From contig CAMYLU010000008.1 in the NCBI GenBank assembly GCA_947259485.1, positions 1-64,000 on the forward strand: a DNA stretch of 64,000 nucleotides. Reading direction: 5' to 3'. This document shows positions 59,174 to 64,000 of this stretch, one piece after another (the first letter of the stretch is position 1; each line of letters begins with the position of its first letter). Position numbers and translations under genes: made by a program. Source of the DNA: an uncultured Gammaproteobacteria bacterium. Lineage in GTDB: Bacteria > Pseudomonadota > Gammaproteobacteria > GCA-001735895. The notes under the pieces are model-generated. The model worked only from the letters and a program-made list of their open reading frames with translations, searched no databases and was not told the origin of the DNA.

Positions 59174-59871
59174 GGGTTGATACTGCCTTTTCCCTGTACG
59201 TACTGCAACAGGCTGTTAAGCACAAAGGCGAGAAACAACAATACTATGCCCAACGCAATACCCTCCGCGAAAGCACCTTTGCTGGTTTCGAGGGCAATCG
59301 CGGTCGGAATATTACGCGTGTAGTGCGCGATATTACCGCCCAGCATCATCGATGCGCCAACCTCTGAAATGATCCGCCCATAACCTGCGAGCAGGGCTGC
59401 CATCAGGCCAAAACGGATTTCGTAGAGTACGGTGAAAAATGCCCGCAGCCGATTCGCGCCAAGCGTGCGCGCGGTTTCCCAGGCGGCCCGGTCGGCGGCC
59501 TGCAGCGAAACATGTGCCATGCAGACCAGGATTGGCAGGCATAAAAAAAACTGACCCAGCCCCATCGCGGTCTGGGTAAACAGGAGCTTGAAGTCACCCA
59601 TCGGTCCCTGGCGCGACAGGATGATAAAAAGAGTCAGACCAATGACTACCGCGGGTACCGATAAAAAGGTATTAAACAGCGATATCAGGAAACGCCTTCC
59701 CGGAAAGCTGCCGTAAGCCAGCGTGAAAGCAATCACTAGTGCTGGCGGGACTGCGGCCAGGATCGCCATGCTCGAGACCCGAAACGATATGCCAACAATT
59801 TCCCAGATTTCGGGGTTGCCACTGAACAACAGTCGGAAGGCTTCAGCGGTGCTGGTTAGCAATACATCCAT
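59170..59871 (-). CDS. tupB: Tungstate ABC transporter permease TupB
   Basis: 233 residues, CysW/ModB-like permease with five to six spans. EAA-type loop around AWETARTLGANRLRAFFTVL. It starts 2 nt after the tupA stop. Channel subunit of the tungstate importer. Tungstate rather than molybdate is inferred from the TupA sequence and the AOR neighbourhood. Confidence 0.89.
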   Translation of the reverse strand: MDVLLTSTAEAFRLLFSGNPEIWEIVGISFRVSSMAILAAVPPALVIAFTLAYGSFPGRRFLISLFNTFLSVPAVVIGLTLFIILSRQGPMGDFKLLFTQTAMGLGQFFLCLPILVCMAHVSLQAADRAAWETARTLGANRLRAFFTVLYEIRFGLMAALLAGYGRIISEVGASMMLGGNIAHYTRNIPTAIALETSKGAFAEGIALGIVLLFLAFVLNSLLQYVQGKGSINP

Positions 59872-59873
59872 GG

Positions 59874-60683
59874 CTAGCTGGCATTACCCACCGAAGGCAC
59901 AAACAGTTGTTGGCCCTTGATTTTGAATTCGCCGATCATTTTCTGTGCCGCGGGTGATGTCATCCACTTGATCAGCTTAATCGCACCCGTGTAATTCACG
60001 TCCGGGTGCCGTTCGGGATTAACCGCGATGATGCCGTAGGGATTAAACAGCGGTGGGTCGCCCTCGAATAGTAGCTGTATATCCAGTTTGGACTCGTAGG
60101 CAAGCCAGGTACCTCGGTCGGTCATGGTGTAACCGTCAATCTCGTTAGCGATCTGCAGGGTTTTACCCATGCCCTGGCCGACCTCGCGATACCAGCTGCC
60201 GTCGGGCGATTTATTGGCGCTTTGCCAGAGGAAAAGTTCACGCTTGTGGGTTCCGGAATCATCTCCACGCGAGATAAACGGCTTTTCGCTGGCATGAATT
60301 CGTTGCAGAACTTCGGCCACGGTATTGCTTTTGGCGGTACCGGCGGGATCTGTTTCGGGACCGACGATAATGAAGTCGTTGTACATAACTTCGGCCCTGT
60401 CGGTCCCGTATCCAGCGTCGACAAATGCATCCTCGGCGGCCCGCGCATGCACCAGTACGATGTCGACATCTCCTTCACGTCCGAGGCGCAGGGCCTTGCC
60501 GGTGCCAACCGCGATCAGGTGAACTTCGATTGAGGTTTCAGCGGTGAATTTGGGCAATAGCAAATCCATGAGGCCGGAATTGGCGGTACTGGTCGTCGTC
60601 GCGAGTCGCAGCAGTGATGCGTCGGCCGATGCCTGACCCATAACCAACAAGCTGACGGCCACAAGCAATGCTTTTCGAAACAT
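59874..60683 (-). CDS. tupA: Tungstate-binding periplasmic protein TupA
   Basis: 269 residues from the ATG at 60683, preferred over one 21 nt upstream because AAGGA lies correctly before it and the signal peptide then starts properly (MFRKALLVAVSLLVMG, cleavage near ASADA). The oxyanion-binding motif RLATTTSTANSGLMD matches the TupA TTTS signature. It binds tungstate with high affinity for the TupBC transporter. First gene of the tup-mob operon; the divergent promoter region holds a perfect FNR box. Confidence 0.9.
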   Translation of the reverse strand: MFRKALLVAVSLLVMGQASADASLLRLATTTSTANSGLMDLLLPKFTAETSIEVHLIAVGTGKALRLGREGDVDIVLVHARAAEDAFVDAGYGTDRAEVMYNDFIIVGPETDPAGTAKSNTVAEVLQRIHASEKPFISRGDDSGTHKRELFLWQSANKSPDGSWYREVGQGMGKTLQIANEIDGYTMTDRGTWLAYESKLDIQLLFEGDPPLFNPYGIIAVNPERHPDVNYTGAIKLIKWMTSPAAQKMIGEFKIKGQQLFVPSVGNAS

Positions 60684-60783
60684 TGATAAAATCCTTAATG
60701 CCAATAAACGAAAGGGGTGCAGTGTATCAATCCGAGCTGGATCGCGTCGAATTTTCGTTGGGATGATCAGTCAAAGCGAGTAG

Positions 60784-60807
60784 ACTGGTTGATCGAGATC
60801 AACCAGT
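60784..60807. promoter_or_regulatory. FNR/Anr box in the tupA-DUF6494 divergent region
   Basis: A perfect 24-bp inverted repeat, ACTGGTTGATC-GA-GATCAACCAGT, containing the exact FNR consensus TTGAT-N4-ATCAA (60789-60802). Leftward, a GATCAT -10 candidate (60767-60762) lies 31 bp from the box centre, the class II activator geometry for tupA. Rightward, the box ends 11 nt before the DUF6494 ATG, too close for activation of that gene. Confidence 0.72.
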
Positions 60808-60818
60808 TCGAGGTAACA

Positions 60819-61019
60819 ATGGACGAAGAAGCCCTAAACATGTCGATACGTAAATTTCTGAAAAAAGTGGGTATCACTTCGCAGCGCGAAATTGAAAGAG
60901 CGCTGGACCAGGCTAACACCGAGGGACGACTAGACGGTAATCCGGTAAGAGTCAAGATGACACTGGAATGTGACCTTATCGACGATGCCTTGTCGATCGA
61001 AGACGAAATCAAATATTAG
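60819..61019 (+). CDS. DUF6494 small protein
   Basis: 66 residues from the ATG at 60819 (MDEEALNMSIRKFLKKVG), with GAGGT upstream; a longer frame from 60717 would translate through the FNR palindrome and lacks similarity. Helical and acidic, with a TSQREIERAL segment typical of DUF6494. No known function. It lies 12 nt before moaB in the same direction, divergent from tupA, which suggests a link with Mo/W metabolism or its regulation (inference). Confidence 0.75.
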   Translation: MDEEALNMSIRKFLKKVGITSQREIERALDQANTEGRLDGNPVRVKMTLECDLIDDALSIEDEIKY

Positions 61020-61031
61020 CGGCTGGCATTT

Positions 61032-61553
61032 ATGAGCCAGGATCGAGAATTCGTACCGCTTAAAATCACGGTATTAACGATATCGGATTCGCGCGTTGAG
61101 GCAGATGACAAGTCCGGCGCACTTTTGGTCAAGTTACTTACCGAAGCGGGGCACCAACTCGCCGAGAAAACGATCGTGCCGGATGACAAGTATCGTATTC
61201 GTGAAGTCGTGTCGCGCTGGATCGTCGATGAATCCGTGCAGGTGGTTTTAACCACCGGTGGTACCGGGGTAACCGGTCGTGATGGAACGCCGGAAGCGAT
61301 CATGCCATTGCTTGACAAGGTCATCGATGGATTCGGTGAAACCTTCCGCAGTCTCTCCTACCAGACGATAGGCACTTCGACCCTGCAGTCACGCGCCATA
61401 GCGGGCGTGGCCAACGGGACTTACCTGTTTTGCCTGCCCGGGTCTTCGGGAGCCTGTAAAGATGCCTGGACGCAATTGATCAGCAGTCAGCTTGATTATC
61501 GCACTCGGCCTTGTAACCTGGTCGAACTGATGCCGCGATTGCGCGAAAAATAG
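61032..61553 (+). CDS. moaB: Molybdenum cofactor biosynthesis protein MoaB
   Basis: 173 residues. MoCF-binding fold with TISDSR near the N-terminus, VVLTTGGTGVTGRDGTPEAI and the C-terminal LPGSSGACKDAW. MoaB/MogA proteins adenylylate molybdopterin before metal insertion; in archaea a MoaB serves tungsten enzymes. Encoded 12 nt after the DUF6494 gene. Confidence 0.92.
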   Translation: MSQDREFVPLKITVLTISDSRVEADDKSGALLVKLLTEAGHQLAEKTIVPDDKYRIREVVSRWIVDESVQVVLTTGGTGVTGRDGTPEAIMPLLDKVIDGFGETFRSLSYQTIGTSTLQSRAIAGVANGTYLFCLPGSSGACKDAWTQLISSQLDYRTRPCNLVELMPRLREK

Positions 61554-61611
61554 ATTTCAGATCCTGTTGAAAGAGTCGTCAGACATTAGCCGGAATAAAA
61601 TAACAGCCGGG

Positions 61612-62355
61612 ATGGCTGAAGTTTCTCAGTCGGAGGCGGCGGCATGGGGTTTCGAACCCCACTGGCTGTTGATCATTGTCGTCTCGGTGCCGCTGGCGGC
61701 CACCCTGTTCTGGTGGATCGGCGTGCATTACTTCGACTCGCAGTTACGTTTTCTTGAATACCAGCAGTTTGCGGCAGTGGTCACGGTGGGAGTCGCTGGT
61801 GGTTACCAGCTTTATTTCTGGGTGCAACGTAATCGATATCGGCGTCGCGCAGTTTGCCTGAAAACCGATCTCGATGACCGAATTCCGTTTATCCCTGAAT
61901 GGATTTGGCTCTACAGTTTCCTCTATTACCTGATGATCGGCGTTACTGTAGTATCAATTCAGGACCTGGGCGAAGGCGTGCAAATTATATTCGGCGGGCT
62001 GGTATTGCTGGTAACCGGTTGCGCGATATTTTATTTTTTCCCCACCTATGTTCCACATACGTTCCGCCAATTTGAAGTAAACACGCTCTCGACACGCTAT
62101 CTCGCCTTCGTGCAATCGATGGACAATGACCGCAATGCTTTCCCGAGCATGCATTGCGCGCTTGCCACCTATGTCGGGCTGGTGGTGATGGATTTACCAA
62201 TCATTGGAGTCTGGGTCGGTGGCATCTACATCGGTTTTATCGTGGTCAGTTGTTTGCTGGTAAAGCAGCATGTGATCGCCGATACGATTGCCGGTGTCGC
62301 ATTGGGTGCGCTGATTTTTTACCTGAACCTCGGGTTGAATACCGGGTATCCCTGA
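61612..62355 (+). CDS. PAP2-superfamily membrane phosphatase
   Basis: 247 residues from the ATG at 61612 (a TTG at 61567 is possible). Five to six membrane spans. The active-site motifs resemble the inositol-phosphorylceramide/sphingomyelin synthase-like PAP2 group: NAFPSMHCALAT (PSxH) and KQHVIADTIAG (HxxxD). Probably a lipid phosphatase or phosphotransferase of the inner membrane. It follows moaB in the same direction but is functionally unrelated as far as can be seen. Confidence 0.82.
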   Translation: MAEVSQSEAAAWGFEPHWLLIIVVSVPLAATLFWWIGVHYFDSQLRFLEYQQFAAVVTVGVAGGYQLYFWVQRNRYRRRAVCLKTDLDDRIPFIPEWIWLYSFLYYLMIGVTVVSIQDLGEGVQIIFGGLVLLVTGCAIFYFFPTYVPHTFRQFEVNTLSTRYLAFVQSMDNDRNAFPSMHCALATYVGLVVMDLPIIGVWVGGIYIGFIVVSCLLVKQHVIADTIAGVALGALIFYLNLGLNTGYP

Positions 62356-62364
62356 GTCGGAAAA

Positions 62365-63246
62365 CTAATCTGGAGAATGGCGACTGTCGATGGTCTTGCG
62401 TTGCGGACGTGGGGGTGGGATTTCATCGAACTCGATCAGTTCGCCACCGTGATAAACCAGGAAATGTCTGCCCTTGGCACGTGCGATCAGGGTTACCCCG
62501 ACTTTCTGGGCGATTTCAAGACCCATCGCGGTGATACCGGAGCGCGATAGCAATACCGGGATTTCCATCAACGCGACCTTGATCACCATTTCCGAGGTCA
62601 GGCGTCCGGTGGTGTAGAAAAGTTTGTCGTGCCCATTGAGATCGTTGAGCCACATGTAGCCCGCGATTGCGTCAACGGCATTGTGACGACCGACGTCCTC
62701 GATGAAAATTTCAATGCCGGAGGTTTCACTGCACAGTGCGCATCCATGCACTGCACCGGCGTTTTTGTAGATTTCGTTGTATTCGTTGAGCGTTTTCAAC
62801 AAGCCGTAAATCGACGATTGCTTGAGCAGCGGCTGCTGCAGCGATATGTCGTCAATGTCTTCCATTAAATCGCCAAACACGGTGCCCTGGCCGCAGCCGG
62901 TGGTGACAGTTTTGCGGCCGAGCTTTTGGTCGAGATTTTCGATACCGTCTTGGGTGGTAATCGCGACCGCCTCGGCCTCCCAGTCTACCTGGATCGCCTT
63001 GATTGCTTCGATATCGTCGATCAGGCGCTGGTTGCGCAGCCAGCCCAGGATCAGTAACTCCGGGTGATTGCCAAGTGTCATCAGGGTTACGATTTCGCGC
63101 TTGTCAAGGTAGATGGTGAGGGCACGTTCGACGGCTATCGCACCTTCGACCGATTCATTGTATTCGTTACAGGCGGTGACGTTGGCGGTGGCTTTGAGAC
63201 CGGCGTTACTCAGTTGGGGAAGGCGTCGCTGCTGGACGGAAGTCAT
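62365..63246 (-). CDS. fdhD: Formate dehydrogenase sulfurtransferase FdhD
   Basis: 293 residues. The CxxC loop needed for sulfur transfer is present as VHGCALCSETSG, with EDVGRHNAVDAIAG and TTGRLTSEMV as in the family. FdhD passes sulfur from IscS to the bis-MGD cofactor of formate dehydrogenase. No formate dehydrogenase gene is in the window. It lies 27 nt downstream of moaA in the same direction and converges on the PAP2 gene with 9 nt between. Confidence 0.93.
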   Translation of the reverse strand: MTSVQQRRLPQLSNAGLKATANVTACNEYNESVEGAIAVERALTIYLDKREIVTLMTLGNHPELLILGWLRNQRLIDDIEAIKAIQVDWEAEAVAITTQDGIENLDQKLGRKTVTTGCGQGTVFGDLMEDIDDISLQQPLLKQSSIYGLLKTLNEYNEIYKNAGAVHGCALCSETSGIEIFIEDVGRHNAVDAIAGYMWLNDLNGHDKLFYTTGRLTSEMVIKVALMEIPVLLSRSGITAMGLEIAQKVGVTLIARAKGRHFLVYHGGELIEFDEIPPPRPQRKTIDSRHSPD

Positions 63247-63273
63247 CGAGAATAGACGCTTGGTTAAAAGCTG

Positions 63274-64000
63274 CTAACCGCCGGTGAGATTCATGTGACG
63301 CAGCAGAATTTCCTGGGAATCGAGATTGAAATCGTGGCCCTTCGGCTTGATTTGCATCGAGTCGACAATTGCCTGCTCAAGCGCTGCGGGATCACCCGGA
63401 TTGGCACGGATAACGTGGCGTAAATCAAGCGAATGCTCCTGCCCCAGGCAAAGCAGCAGGCGACCTTCCGCGGTTACGCGAACGCGATTGCAGGACTCGC
63501 AAAAGTTATGGCTGTGGGGCGAAATAAAGCCGACGCGGGCATTGTCATGACCGGTTAACTGGTAATAACGGGTCGGACCAGCCGTTGTCATAGTGCTCGG
63601 TATCAATTCGAAGTGCTGCTCCAGGTCTTCGAGAATCTGGTCGCTTGAGTAGTAGGCAACCGCACGGTCATGGTGGTCGTTCTGGCCGAGCGGCATTTCC
63701 TCGATGAAGCTGATATCGATACCGCGGTCGATACAGAAATTTACCAGGTCGAGAATTTCGTCGTGGTTATGGTTTCTCAGGACCACGGTATTAATCTTGA
63801 TCTGTTCGAAATCGCAGGCAATTGCCGCGTCGATTCCGTCGAGCGTTTTGTTGAGATCACCGACCCGGGTCATGGCGCGAAAGCGCTCCGGTTGCAAGGT
63901 ATCCAGGCTGACGTTGATGCGGGTAACTCCGGCATCTTTCAGCGGGCGCGCATATTTTTCGAGCTGGGTTGCATTGGTGGTCAGCGTCAGGTCGCGCAAG
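63274..64000 (-). CDS. moaA: GTP 3',8-cyclase MoaA, N-terminal part outside window
   Basis: C-terminal 240 or so residues; the frame is open to the right edge, so the start and the N-terminal radical-SAM CxxxCxxC lie beyond the window. Visible are TTNATQLEKYA, RINVSLDTL, the C-terminal [4Fe-4S] motif CESCNRVRVTAEGRLLLC (CX2CX13C) that binds GTP, and the terminal LTGG required for catalysis. It makes the first pyranopterin precursor from GTP. Upstream of fdhD in the same operon. Confidence 0.95.
   Translation of the reverse strand, partial: LRDLTLTTNATQLEKYARPLKDAGVTRINVSLDTLQPERFRAMTRVGDLNKTLDGIDAAIACDFEQIKINTVVLRNHNHDEILDLVNFCIDRGIDISFIEEMPLGQNDHHDRAVAYYSSDQILEDLEQHFELIPSTMTTAGPTRYYQLTGHDNARVGFISPHSHNFCESCNRVRVTAEGRLLLCLGQEHSLDLRHVIRANPGDPAALEQAIVDSMQIKPKGHDFNLDSQEILLRHMNLTGG

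Noticed and set aside
60766-60775. TGATCAGTCA as a second FNR half-site near tupA
   Set aside because: Spacing between the half-sites is two bases instead of four; more likely part of the tupA -10 region.

Overview
The window is chromosomal DNA from a proteobacterium, most likely a marine or sediment gammaproteobacterium. The basis is the gene families present (GreB, MltF, DeoR-type GlpR, bacteriohemerythrin, TupABC, AorABC) and two palindromic intergenic repeats of the kind scattered through such genomes. Coding density is high and most genes sit in tightly coupled operons. I found no rRNA, tRNA, CRISPR array, transposase, integrase or phage gene. The window cuts an SDR gene at its left end and moaA at its right end.

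Left part (1-11.5 kb). The end of an SDR/zinc-alcohol-dehydrogenase operon converges on a complete glycerol operon on the minus strand. Its transcription order is binding protein GlpV, regulator GlpR, two ATPases, two permeases, a small membrane protein, GlpD and GlpK. A near-consensus sigma70 promoter with CGAAAA repeats spaced 30-31 bp apart lies upstream of glpV, and two strong hairpins separate glpV from the rest. The ATPases carry complementary degenerate motifs.

11.6-18.5 kb. A short plus-strand operon (flavodoxin-like protein, SDR lacking its catalytic residues, M14 deacylase) converges on a broken GFA-family gene and a hemerythrin gene. Next comes an operon for a 12-heme secreted cytochrome, a secreted TPR protein and a secreted protein I do not recognise. 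Both the hemerythrin gene and the cytochrome operon have FNR/FixK/DNR-like palindromes upstream.

18.6-36.4 kb. An accessory catabolic region, probably for N-methylated amino acids (betaines) and hydroxyproline-type compounds. It holds a class-III aminotransferase, a Rieske oxygenase, an RpiR regulator, a DMGDH/sarcosine-dehydrogenase-like flavoprotein, a CMD protein, a cis-3-hydroxy-L-proline dehydratase-like enzyme, an N-formylglutamate amidohydrolase, a 2OG/Fe(II)-type oxygenase and a second enolase-superfamily enzyme. GreB and MltF are interspersed. A [2Fe-2S] ferredoxin and its reductase, a PLP decarboxylase, a glutamine amidotransferase and a small cytochrome c follow.

36.4-49.3 kb. A dipeptide/opine-type ABC transporter, a large metallo-beta-lactamase/cyclic-nucleotide-binding fusion, a DUF1285-aminotransferase-sulfotransferase operon, a Tat-exported Rieske-like protein missing one histidine ligand, and a cyclase-TPR protein with atypical active-site residues.

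49.3-64 kb. A tungsten/molybdenum island: MoaD, MoeA, an AorABC-like tungsten aldehyde oxidoreductase with a second MoaD, an unknown 104-residue protein and MoeB, then MobB, MobA, TupCBA, MoaB, FdhD and MoaA. It could import tungstate, build pyranopterin cofactor and supply the aldehyde oxidoreductase. A perfect FNR consensus sits in the tupA/DUF6494 divergent promoter, and a structured leader precedes aorA. Together with the cytochrome and hemerythrin boxes, this suggests a low-oxygen or NO-responsive lifestyle.
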